Part shown: positions 1-9,577 of the stretch, one piece after another
Numbering within the stretch: the first letter of the stretch is position 1
Layout of the letters: every line of letters starts with the position of its first letter
Source of the DNA: Anaeromyces robustus
Taxonomy: Eukaryota > Neocallimastigomycota > Neocallimastigomycetes > Neocallimastigales > Neocallimastigaceae
DNA: 13,500 nt
Assembly: GCA_002104895.1 (NCBI GenBank)
Contig: MCFG01000281.1
Coordinates: forward strand, 64,001-77,500
Direction: 5' to 3'
Made by a program: the position numbers and the translations under genes
The notes under the pieces: generated by a model
Told to the model about the DNA's origin: nothing
Database searches by the model: none
The model's input: the letters and a program-made list of their open reading frames with translations, nothing else

Positions 1-3000
1 CTTACTTTAGTTTTACTTGGCATTTTTATTTATTAGTTTATATATTTATTTTGTTGTTAAACTTAAAAATTTAATATTTATCTTATATATTCTAAAGTAT
101 ATACTTTATTTTGGTATAAATAATAACTGTGTATATTTGTATTAATGAATTGAATTTTTTTTTTTAACTTAATTTAAGTTTATTAATCAAACAAAATTTA
201 TTGAAGATAAAAAATTTTATTCTGACTTTTTTTTTTTTTATTATTTTATTTTTGATATTTTTTTGTTCTTTTATGTATTTTGTTTTTTTGTTCAAAAAAT
301 ATATGTATATTATTTATATTTTTGATATTATACAAAAAAAAAAGTATATTTAAAAATTATATATATTAATGATTATCTAATATTTACAATTCATTTAAAT
401 AAATGATAAAATTGTTTTTAGAGATTTATATAAATTTTAAAAAATAATAATAAAAATAAAAAAAAATGATAAAAAAATTCTTATTGATAAAATAACCACA
501 ATAATTCCCTTCCTTATTTATTTTTAAAACATTAATTTATTTATATTAATTTAATAAAAAAAACTATAAATAAATTTTATTAGTTTTAAAAAAATAACAT
601 AAAAAAAAAAGCTTTGTTTTTTATTTTTATTATATATCAAATAGTTTCTTTAAATTCTTATTTTAAATATACTTTTTAAAGTATAATAAAAAAACAATAA
701 AAGCTAATATTTTTAAATTATAGTCAATTGACTTTTTAAAGCATAATAAAAAAGAATTGATAGATTTTGTTTTATTGTATCTCTTTTTTTTAAAAAAAAA
801 AAAAATTGAATTTTTAAATTTTATATTTATTGTATTTTTTTAATATTTTGTCTTTTTTAAATTTTTTTTTTTCTTTTTTTGAAAAAGTTTTATTTATTCG
901 ATTTTTTCTTAAATATTCAAATAAACAAAACTTTTATTGATATATGAATTCTTAAATAAAATGTTTTTTTTTTTATATAATTACATATATCAGAAGTTTT
1001 AATTTAAATTATAAAATGAATTGATTTTTAATTTTAAATTAAAAAAAAATCAACACATTCAATAATTTAATCATACAAAAAAGAAATTAAAAAATGAAAA
1101 GAAGAAAAAATGAAAATAAAAAAAAAATTTAAAAATTCTTTATTTCTCTTTTAATAATAAAGAAAAAATTAAAATTTAATACTATAAATATTATAATAAA
1201 ATAAATTAAAAAAAACAATAATATAAAAAGAAAGAGTTAAAACTTAATTAATTAATATTATAAACTAAGAAAAAAAAAATAATTTAAACATTAATGAATT
1301 ATTAATAAATAAAATTATATTATATTTTTTTAAAATTGTAAACTTTAATAAAAACTATATTCTTAATATTTATAATATATTTAATGTAATACAATATTAC
1401 ATATAATAATTAAAATAAAAAAAAGGATTATATAAAATAGAATAATATTATATAAATTCATTATATTAATTTATTATTATATATATGATACATATATTAT
1501 ATATTATTATATATTATTGATGTATATTATATATACTATTAAAATGATATTATTTATTGTATATAAATTATTTATTTACCTTTAATTATATTAATTTAAT
1601 ATTAAATAGAAAAAAAACTTTAGCAATATAAAAAAATTATATTTAAGTTATATAACTTAAATAAATAATTTTTTTATAAATATATAATGAAATATATTAT
1701 AATATAATGAATTAAATAAATGAATATATAATATAAATTTTAAATTTTTTATTAATTTAAATGTTACATAAAAAAATTATTCTATATATAATATTATACT
1801 GTAATATATATAATACATTTCATAAAAATTAATTTTTATATATATATTATACTTTAATATATATTACATTATATTCATATGATATAATAATACATAATAA
1901 TACAATAACATGAATATAAAAATTATGTTTTAAAAAATAAAATTGAACCAATTTAATTTATTAGATGATCATTCAACAGTAAGTACTACAACCTTATTAA
2001 AATAAAAGTGAATTTATGGTAACACAAACTATCCAAATTTGGTATAATTATAAATTGATAATATTACCAATATTAAAATATTAAATATATATAATATAAA
2101 TTTTAATACTAAATAAAGTTTCATATTAAATTTCAATTTTTAACCAAGTTATATTAATATTAACATATAATTATGTCATATCAAAACATGTAATATATAT
2201 TAAATAATTAATTTTTTAATGAAAAATCCATAATAACCCATAATAATTATATATATAATAATATATTACAATGTACTACAATATATTTGTTGACCTTCCT
2301 TTAAAAACCAATATATAATTTATTTTTATTAAAAAAAAATTGAGGAGGATTGAAGATTTTCAATAAAAAAAAAAAAATTCTATATAATTTATTTTATTAT
2401 TCATTATATAATTATTATTATTATTATTATGAATAATTATTATATAATATTATTAATTTATTATTTTTTATTTAATATCTTACTATATTTTTTCATAATA
2501 AATTAACTTGATAAATTAATGGTTTATATATAACCTAACATTAATTATAGATAGAAAAGATATCTCAAAGATATTCTATATTATTTTTTTTTACAATTGC
2601 CTATTAATTTTTTTTATTATTATTTAATTTTTTATCCCATATTACCAAATAAAAAATAAAATTTATTCAAACAAAAAAAAAAACTTCTTTATTGAAATAT
2701 TTATTATATATAATAATTTTTTTTTAAATTTAGTAATTATTCTGTATGATAAATATGATTATAAATAATGCATATTTTAAAACATTTTTTTTTTATTTAT
2801 TTATTAATGATTATTTATATTTTCATATTAATATAATAAAAATATAAATATTTATATTGTATTAATAAATATAATATAAAATAAGTTAAAATAAACGATA
2901 ATATTTAATAAAAATACATTAAATAATTAAATAAATATTAATTAATAATAATAAACTTCATATTGTACATTTATTATTTATAAATGTAATTTTTTAATTT

Positions 3001-3125
3001 TTCCATTTAGAATTATGATAATTACCTTTTAAAGGATACAAAAAAATTTTTTCTCTTATAAATCTGTTTTAAAAATATATATAATATATAATATATATAT
3101 ATAAAATATATATATTTTTTATTAT
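1..3125. other. AT-rich intergenic desert, no gene seen
   Basis: Almost pure A/T sequence with poly-A and poly-T runs and TA-dinucleotide tracts (for example around 1480-1560 and 3070-3115). Stop codons are dense in all six frames and I found no tRNA B box or long open frame. The only stretch with a slightly more balanced composition is about 1945-2060, where short coding-like pieces are interrupted by TAA; that is too weak to call. An (ATT)n tract with flanking imperfect inverted repeats lies at about 2400-2455. Confidence 0.7.
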
Positions 3126-3205
3126 ATTTTATTTTATTTTATTTTATTTTATTTTATTTTATTTTATTTTTTATTTTTTATTTTATTTTATTTTTATTTT
3201 ATTTT
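3126..3205. repeat. (ATTTT)n microsatellite
   Basis: Nine consecutive ATTTT units (3126-3170) are followed by imperfect ATTTT/ATTTTT units. It directly follows a (TA)n tract at about 3070-3115. Simple sequence, not coding. Confidence 0.9.
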
Positions 3206-3552
3206 TTTTTAAACGTTTCATATTTTTATTAATTCATAATTATTAATTATTATTAATTATTAATCACTAATCAATTTTTAAAATTTTTTTATTCTATAGT
3301 ATATACTTTTTTTTTTTTATAAAAAACACAATTTTTACTATTTATTCTACGTCAACTTTAATTAAATAATTTTAAATACTAAAAGAAAGAAAAAAAAAAA
3401 CTTTTCTTGTTATAAATATTTTATTATATATATATTTAATATATTTAATAATATATACATAATATATACATAATATATAGAAATAAAATATAAATGTTAC
3501 ACAATTATAATAATATATATATTAAAATATATAATATTAAATTATAAATAAG

Positions 3553-3553
3553 T

Positions 3554-3584
<31 letters not shown>

Positions 3585-3634
3585 TTTGTTTAGTTATTTA
3601 TTTATTTATTTATTTATTTGTTTAGTTATTTGTT
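3553..3634. repeat. (TTTA)n microsatellite with a 32-bp higher-order period
   Basis: A TTTA array is interrupted twice by the same variant block, TTTGTTTAGTT (G at 3588 and at 3620, 32 bp apart). The array therefore seems to have grown by duplication of a roughly 32-bp segment as well as by single-unit slippage. Confidence 0.8.
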
Positions 3635-3695
3635 TAAAATAAAAATATTCATTGTTAAATTATTAATTATTTATTATTATTATTAGTTATACCTA

Positions 3696-3764
3696 TTATG
3701 ATTTCTTATTATTATTCTTAATATTTTTATTATTATTAAGAATAATAATAATAAGAAATCATAA
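3696..3764. repeat. Long inverted repeat (hairpin)
   Basis: The left arm, 3696-3720, is the reverse complement of the right arm, 3737-3764, apart from one extra AAT triplet in the right arm. The loop is 16 bases. The arms contain several G/C positions that match, so this is stronger than the palindromes expected by chance in A/T-only DNA. It could be a cruciform, a small foldback (MITE-like) element or a transcription-termination hairpin; no target duplication is visible at the edges. Confidence 0.75.
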
Positions 3765-3918
3765 GAGCTTTTATCATTAATATCAGCTTTTTTTTTTATT
3801 ATTATTTTTAAACTAAATAATTGTATAATGAAAAGTTTTAATGATAATTAATATTTAATAAATAAATAAATTATACTAAAATAATATTATTGATATTATT
3901 TTATTACTTATTTTATAT

Positions 3919-3955
3919 AATATCTTATAAATTAAATATTAATTTATAAGGTATT
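3919..3955. repeat. Inverted repeat, 17-bp arms
   Basis: Arms 3919-3935 and 3939-3955 match at 16 of 17 positions around a 3-base loop. The structure includes paired C/G positions. No function can be assigned. Confidence 0.65.
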
Positions 3956-4300
3956 ATTAAGTATTGTAAATATTATAAATTATTACCTTTTTAATTATTC
4001 GTTACATATTTATTATTCTTCTATTTTTTGAAAAACATAAATGGATATATGAATTATATCTAATATAATTATGAAATAAAAAAAAAATAATTATATTTAT
4101 TGATAAAAAAACCAATTATTTTAAAATATTAAATACATAAGTTTTGTTAATATTTAAATTTTATTATTCTATTATTTATTTTTTTTTATTTAATTAGTTT
4201 TTATTATTATTTAAATTATAATTTAAATATTAATGACAATAAATAATAATAGATGTAGTATTAATATTACAATAATAAAAAATAAAAATAAAAATATAGT

Positions 4301-4332
4301 TTAATAATAATAATAATTATTATTATTATTAA
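4301..4332. repeat. Perfect 32-bp palindrome of AAT/ATT units
   Basis: The first 16 bases (TTAATAATAATAATAA) are the exact reverse complement of the second 16. It marks a switch from AAT units to ATT units at the left edge of the following trinucleotide array, so it probably arose by slippage or template switching. Confidence 0.8.
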
Positions 4333-4333
4333 C

Positions 4334-4371
<38 letters not shown>

Positions 4372-4387
4372 ATTATTTATTATTAAC

Positions 4388-4450
<63 letters not shown>
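4333..4450. repeat. (ATT)n trinucleotide microsatellite
   Basis: A long run of ATT units is punctuated by AACTATT interruptions at about 4331, 4368 and 4385. The final block, from about 4388 to 4450, is almost pure. Stops occur on one strand, so it is not coding. Confidence 0.9.
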
Positions 4451-4451
<1 letters not shown>

Positions 4452-4630
4452 AGAGATTAATAAATTAGATTTACAAAAATAATTCGTTATTATTTAATTA
4501 AAAATTTATATACTCAACAATTATATAAAAACCATTAATTGACAACGTAACGTATTACAAAACTTAAATTTCCAAAATACTATTTAAAAAAATAAAAAAT
4601 TTAAAAAATTAAAAAATTAAAAATTAAAAA

Positions 4631-4660
4631 ATTGTAATTGTAATTGTAATTGTAATTGTA
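4631..4660. repeat. (ATTGTA)5 hexanucleotide repeat
   Basis: Five exact ATTGTA units are followed by a unit lacking one T. They are preceded by AAAAATT-type low complexity from about 4590. Confidence 0.85.
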
Positions 4661-4875
4661 ATGTAATTAGAAATGAAAAAATTGAAAAATCTTTTTTTAA
4701 AAAAAATAAAATCCACTACTTCGATTATTTATTATTAATTAAAAAGTTTTTTTTTTTTTTATTTTAGAAATTCTTATTTTTCCATTTTTTATTATGAGAA
4801 AAAAAATTTTTTTTTATTTATTTATAAGTCATTAACTCCATATTAAAATATATTCTAATACATAATAGCATAAAA

Positions 4876-4902
4876 TATTAATATAATATTATTATATTAA
4901 TA
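4876..4902. repeat. 13-bp-arm palindrome
   Basis: Arms 4876-4888 and 4890-4902 are perfect reverse complements around a single base. They consist only of A and T, so chance occurrence in DNA of this composition is plausible. Confidence 0.5.
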
Positions 4903-5950
4903 TATTATTATATTATACATATTTTCAATCATCAACCCCATAATAAAAAGTAATAATTCATTATGTATTTTTACATAAACCATTTTTCTCTTTTATTACT
5001 TAACAAAATCTACCATATTATTTATGATATATTAAATAGAATAATCATATTAATATTCATATTCATATTCACATATTCTTATGGATTTAAATAAAAAAAA
5101 AATTTTAAACTTAATTATACTCATTCATACTAAAAAGAAAATTAATTAATGAATAAGATTTTTTTACAACTATTTTAAAAATCTAATTGTTAAATATCTG
5201 ATTATTTTAATAATTTATAATAATTACCACTTTTTTTTCATTTGAGTTTTTAAAGGGAATATCTCTTTATTATACATTATAATAAAAAATATTCGATATG
5301 CTATATAATTATCAATATACTATATAAAAACATACAAAAAAAAAAAAAAAAAACTAATGAATCTGAATGTAACACTAGTAAAATAATATGAATAGTGTAT
5401 TATATGCATGCTTATTATATATAAATATTGTTAAAACAGATATAATATTTTAAATTTTAAAACTTTTATATAACATAATACTTCATTGTAATGTAGATAT
5501 CATTTATACAGAAGAATAGAATTAAAAGAAAAAAAATGAGTAAAATAACTATAATTGGAAAAATTCTTTTGATATATAAATTTGCATATATATTATGTAA
5601 TAATGTATACATTATTTTATATGTAAATATAAATATAATTTTATGGTAAATAATTATTTAAGATTACATTATTATATAATATTATATAATATTACTTTCA
5701 TATATTATTGGTACTCAATATATAAAAAGTTTAAATATTACATTCCGTTTTTCCAACTATGGTACTGTCTGTGTTTCATTTATACTATAGTATATATAGA
5801 AGACGGCAAGAATTACATATAGAGTTATTATATCTATTTTTATTAATAATACATATGTATCAAATTATATATCAAAATAAAAATATCGTATTTTTTTTTA
5901 AAATAATAATACATTTATAATTTGATATTTTTTTTTTAAAAAATATGAGT

Positions 5951-5992
5951 TTATATTATTTTAAAATATTGTAATATTTTAAAATAATATAA
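5951..5992. repeat. 20-bp-arm palindrome with 2-base spacer
   Basis: Arms 5951-5970 and 5973-5992 are exact reverse complements around GT. This is the longest perfect arm pair I found in the desert. It is A/T only, but the arm length is longer than composition alone would readily give in a few kilobases. Confidence 0.7.
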
Positions 5993-6483
5993 TGACTGAC
6001 ATTATAAAATAAAATTAATGAAAAATAAAATAATAAAATAATGAAATAATGAAATAAAATATAAAAATAAAATAATAAAATGAAATTGAAAATAGTATAA
6101 TAATATAAAATAAAAATATTAATAAATATTATAACATTTATTTTATTTTAATTAAAAAAGAAAAAGTAAAATAAAATAATTATTTAATTTAATGAATAAT
6201 TAAATAAATAAGTAAACTCTATAGGAATAAATGAATATAATAAAAATTTCTTTTCCTTTTAAATATTTTTTAATTTTTATTAATAATTCTTATAATCTTA
6301 AATAAAATAAATAAATATAGTATAATTCATAAAGAAACGCCAATAATTTAATTATTTTTTTTTTATTTTTCTTATTTTCTATATAAGTTAATTATTTAAT
6401 TTAATTAGATATGAAAAAAAGTTAAGAAGATAGAAAAAACGAACATATAAAAGTTTATATATTATATATAAATATCGTTTAAT

Positions 6484-6620
6484 GTTCTCGGCCCAGAAGA
6501 TAATTAATGAAGTTGCCAATATATAGTTGTATCCCTAAAGATGCCATTGGAGCTGCGTGATACGTTATAAATCAGATAGTAAAGGTGTAACCCGCCAAGG
6601 GCAATTCTTTCGCCATTTTA
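6484..6620. other. GC-elevated island: candidate ncRNA or coding relic
   Basis: About 40% G+C over roughly 135 bases by hand count, against much lower values on both sides. Such an abrupt island in an AT desert usually means selection, as in a structured RNA, an exon or a recent insertion. Complementary pieces exist (for example TGCCCTTGGC against GCCAAGGGCA around 6593-6602), but I recognise no tRNA, snRNA or snoRNA signature. The plus strand has two short protein-like pieces in different frames: one from the ATG at 6483 (14 codons before a TAG), continued one base out of frame by about 12 codons. A separate plus frame is open from about 6536 to 6714 without an ATG. Strand and nature are undecided. 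Confidence 0.4.
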
Positions 6621-6897
6621 AGTCTTATGTATTACATAATACTATATATACTTTTTGTAATAAAAACTTCACGTACATAAACAAAAACCATTATATAATA
6701 AGATTTAAATAGTTCAATTTTTCTTGATTGAGTTCCACTTATATATCGATTTATATGATTTCTTTCATTGCCCCCAAAAAAATAAAAAAAATAAAAAAAA
6801 TAAAATAAAATAATAAAAAAACTGATACGTATTTCCTTAATATAAATAGTAACTTATATATATCATTAACAATTAATTATTATATATATGTATATTG

Positions 6898-6931
6898 ATA
6901 ATAATTACTACTTCAAGTTAGTAATTATTAT
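6898..6931. repeat. Hairpin, 13-bp perfect arms
   Basis: Arms 6898-6910 and 6919-6931 are exact reverse complements with the loop CTTCAAGT. Two of the paired positions per arm pair involve C/G. It could be a terminator-like or cruciform structure; nothing shows a function. Confidence 0.6.
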
Positions 6932-6961
6932 TGCTACCTAAGGTTTAGAACATATAAACTT

Positions 6962-6985
6962 TTTATAAAATTAAAATTTTATAAA
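6962..6985. repeat. 11-bp-arm palindrome
   Basis: Arms 6962-6972 and 6975-6985 are exact reverse complements around AA. A/T only, so it may be chance. Confidence 0.45.
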
Positions 6986-7338
6986 TATACTTGTTCTATT
7001 TCATGTGATTTTTATGTATAAAAGGCATATATTTAATAATTATATGTAATTTTTACATATATTTAAACAATATATAATAATAATAATAATAAAAACCTAT
7101 ATATATAAATATTATAAATATTATATTATTTTATATATATATTATACATATATATTTATATATATATTTTACATATATTTTATCAATTTATTTTATATAT
7201 AAAAATACCATTTTTTATGTATAACTAATTTTTTTGAATAATTAAAATTAGTCTTTTAATAATATATAAATAATATATAATATTATCTAATTTAGAAGAT
7301 GACCAAAAATAATTATTAGGTTTAAATATCTTTAGATA

Positions 7339-7389
7339 TTATTATTAATATTAATATTAATATTATTATTATTATTATTGTTATTGTTA

Positions 7390-7424
<35 letters not shown>

Positions 7425-7425
7425 T
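7339..7425. repeat. (ATT/GTT)n microsatellite
   Basis: ATT and AATATT units are followed by (TTATTG)n and then a pure ATT block ending near 7425. Confidence 0.9.
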
Positions 7426-7675
7426 TGTTAATTATTTTTTTTTACTTCATTACTTATTTTATTTTATTGTGTTTTGTTTATATTTCTATTTCTATTTTTA
7501 ATTTTATTTTTTATTATATTTTATTTTTATTTTTAATATTTTTTTATTTTTTTTTATTTTTATTTTTATTTTTATTATTTTTTATTATTTTTTTTTTTAT
7601 TTTTTTTATTAATTTTTTGTAATATTTTTTTTATTAATTTTTTGTAATATTTTTTTTTTTAATTTTATTGTTATT
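7426..7675. repeat. T-rich low-complexity tract with a 25-bp tandem duplication
   Basis: A long tract of T runs broken by single A bases. An apparent open frame of 65 codons (7425-7622) encodes only Phe, Ile, Leu and Tyr and is a by-product of composition. At 7608-7657 a unit of 25 bases, ATTAATTTTTTGTAATATTT followed by T bases, occurs twice in direct tandem. Confidence 0.8.
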
Positions 7676-7739
7676 AAACTTTTACTATTAGTATAAATAA
7701 CGATAAAATATTCATATATATATATATACTTTCATATCA

Positions 7740-8709
7740 TGCATTATTTCCCAATATTATTTTTCACTTGTTCTATCACAAGCACTTAACTTTACAAAAA
7801 ATAGTGAATTTGGCTTATCATTATCATCAATACCACTAATGCATTTACTATCAATGGTAATTAATTTGGTTTTTTTTTCGATATATTTCATCATAGCTTT
7901 TTCATCACATTTATTACCTATTACAATTTTACCTTTTTATTAAGTCTCATACAGAAACTTTTCTTTAAACGCAGATGATCACAATCTACATATATCCAAG
8001 GATATTTCCACATATAACTACTTATATTATTAGATAATAATAATGAATTTATTTTACTATTATATTCTAATTTCATATTATTAACATTATTAACAATATA
8101 TAATACTTTCATTTATCACAAAAGCTGTTTCATTTATACTTATTTGATATACATTAGAAAGATAACCTTTAATCGATTAATGGTAAACCGTAATCATTCG
8201 ATAAATATACAAATTTATCTTTTTCGGTTTTAGAATATAATTTATCATAGGTAGTAAATGTATTAGATACAATTATTTTATCCATATATATTAATTCTTT
8301 ATTTTCTAATAATGTTAATCTCTTTACTGGTTCATAAACTCATTCAATAGTATGAGTTTCCATATCCATAATAATTATTCGTAAAATCTTCACTTCTTAA
8401 ATTTTCTTTAATAGTTAATGTATATAATCTTTATTTTTAGGTAACGTAGCAATATCTTTATATATATCTTTATATATTAATTTTTAGTTCACTATCTAAA
8501 AGTTTTAATTATTTTATTTCTTCGCACTTTTCAATGATATATTCATTATCTCCTAATTTCCATACTACTTGAGTTTTACTTAATGTTAAATAAACAGTAT
8601 CATCATATTGATAGACTAATTTTTCTCCTGGTAATAAATTATCATAATAAGGGATTTACAATAATATTATTATGTTCTGGTTGCATATAATTATATAAAT
8701 TATAAACAT

Positions 8710-8711
<2 letters not shown>
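7740..8711 (-). pseudogene. Carboxy-terminal part of the broken minus-strand gene
   Basis: This part resumes directly after the SINE and continues the same frame as the sequence on its other side. It then shifts near 8652 into a segment with LLPGEKLV, YLTLS and QVVWK, read through a TAA at 8509 to about 8480. Further shifts near 8440 and 8385 lead into a segment with a TGA at 8340 and a TAA at 8169-8171. A frame open from 8112 to 7921 holds SNNISSYMWKYPW and a cysteine. One more shift near 7970 leads to a Cys- and Lys-rich end with GNKCDEKAM and ACDRTSEK. The spacing of Trp and of short hydrophobic strands suggests a beta-rich, lectin-like fold, which is inference only. Confidence 0.6.
8701..8711. 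repeat. Target-site duplication, left copy
   Basis: TATAAACATAG, directly before the 35-T run that is the SINE tail. Identical to 9243-9253. Confidence 0.92.
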
Positions 8712-8749
<38 letters not shown>

Positions 8750-9141
8750 ATGACCGGGGTATGCTTCTTTGACCTTCCCTAATGTGAAGCAGTAAGCCCA
8801 CTCCCTAATAATTAGGTGGTAATGTGTCCCTCATGGACTGCCATACTGAAAGTCAGCTTCGGCTTTCCCAATCATGTACAATAATTGCTGAATTTATATC
8901 CGCAAGCCACACATTTTCGGTGCCCGACAAACCTCAAACAAGGCTGATGAAAAGTCCAATGGTCACGTGATTATAATTCACTTGGTTATTCTACGTTATT
9001 GATTGGTACAGGTTGGATTTTCTCAAAGAAACAATATTAAAGACTATAAGTGTCAGGCAGTACAATAAATTATTAAATTAAGAAGTTTGGTATAATTAAG
9101 GAAGGACAATACTTAACCTGGAGGTCGAACAAGTCCTGATG

Positions 9142-9146
9142 AAAAA
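9142..9146 (-). terminator. Possible premature Pol III terminator inside the SINE
   Basis: Five T bases on the minus strand (AAAAA at 9142-9146 on the plus strand) lie about 95 bases after the 5' end of the SINE, just past the tRNA head. T runs of four or more can stop RNA polymerase III, so this copy might give only a short tRNA-like transcript. Confidence 0.35.
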
Positions 9147-9173
9147 CCCACATAGAGGAAACATCAGACCCGC

Positions 9174-9184
9174 GGGGTCGAACC
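9174..9184 (-). promoter_or_regulatory. Pol III B box of the SINE
   Basis: GGTTCGACCCC on the minus strand matches the B-box consensus GGTTCGANTCC at all but one position. Spacing to the A box is canonical for a tRNA gene. Confidence 0.85.
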
Positions 9185-9217
9185 AGAGACCTTATGTATG
9201 CTAAGACAACGCCTTAA

Positions 9218-9228
9218 CAACCAGGATA
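9218..9228 (-). promoter_or_regulatory. Pol III A box of the SINE
   Basis: TATCCTGGTTG on the minus strand fits the A-box pattern TRGYNNARNNG except at two positions. It lies about 15 bases from the 5' end of the element, where it would lie in a tRNA gene. Confidence 0.65.
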
Positions 9229-9242
9229 AAAACTGGTTTGAC

Positions 9243-9253
9243 TATAAACATAG
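9243..9253. repeat. Target-site duplication, right copy
   Basis: TATAAACATAG, directly after the 5' end of the SINE (minus orientation). No mismatch with the left copy, which suggests a recent insertion. Confidence 0.92.
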
Positions 9254-9577
9254 GGTAATCTAAGTTCTTCATTACATGATAAAATAGCATAAACTAAAGG
9301 TTCAGTATATAATGTGTGATAATCATTTTTCCTTACAAACCGATTATTCCAAATAGTAATCTCCATAATTATCAATAATTTCTAAAACTCCACCATCAAC
9401 TGAGTCTTCTTTAGAATTAATTTTAGAACCACCTTTTGTAGATCATAATTTTTTTGATTCCATTTTTTAGTTAATTCATATATCTTTTTATTTAAATCAT
9501 AATTAAGACCATTCCAATGTTCATTTTGTTCATAATTTTTTCCAAATCCATGTTTCGGTTAAATTACGATTATCGTT

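Larger units (their letters stand above)
3206..6483. other. AT-rich intergenic desert with microsatellites and inverted repeats
   Basis: There is no open reading frame of useful length on either strand, and no tRNA or rRNA signature. The region contains the microsatellites and hairpins listed separately. A minor island of somewhat higher GC lies at about 5745-5830, with no interpretable ORF. AAATA/AATAAA-rich low complexity occupies about 6001-6110. Confidence 0.65.
6621..7338. other. AT-rich intergenic stretch
   Basis: No gene is seen. It contains an A-rich tract with T interruptions (about 6776-6820), TA dinucleotide tracts (about 7100-7175) and the two hairpins listed separately. Confidence 0.65.
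8712..9242 (-). mobile_element. tRNA-derived SINE with poly(A) tail
   Basis: The insert is much richer in GC than its surroundings. Read on the minus strand it starts at 9242, has a tRNA-like head with Pol III A-box (9218-9228) and B-box (9174-9184) sequences about 33 bases apart, continues with a tRNA-unrelated body of about 400 bases, and ends in 35 uninterrupted A bases (35 T at 8712-8746 on the plus strand). The perfect 11-bp repeats TATAAACATAG on both sides are its target-site duplications. The tRNA head has a TTAGCAT piece like an alanine (AGC) anticodon loop, but GGTTGTTAAGGCG is more like Ser/Leu D arms, so the parent tRNA is undecided. No reverse transcriptase is encoded; a partner LINE must supply it. 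Removing it with one duplication copy leaves the host coding frame continuous, so it landed in an exon. Confidence 0.92.

Noticed and set aside
4301-4450. CRISPR-like or satellite array
   Set aside because: Pure ATT slippage repeat without distinct spacers.
5745-5830. Second small GC-richer patch, possible ncRNA
   Set aside because: Composition shift is slight, no motif or convincing hairpin is visible, and no frame stays open.
6484-6620. U5 snRNA (CTTTCGCC at 6607-6614 recalls its loop region)
   Set aside because: The conserved loop sequence after CGCC does not match, and no Sm site or flanking stem is visible.
7425-7622. 65-codon open frame rich in Phe, Ile, Leu and Tyr on the plus strand
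   Set aside because: It lies in a T-rich low-complexity tract and its protein follows directly from T runs broken by A. There are no other signs of a gene.
8747-9242. A functional tRNA gene at 9165-9236
   Set aside because: The A and B boxes are present but the anticodon stem pairs poorly and the acceptor stem does not close. Together with the tail and target duplications this is a SINE head.
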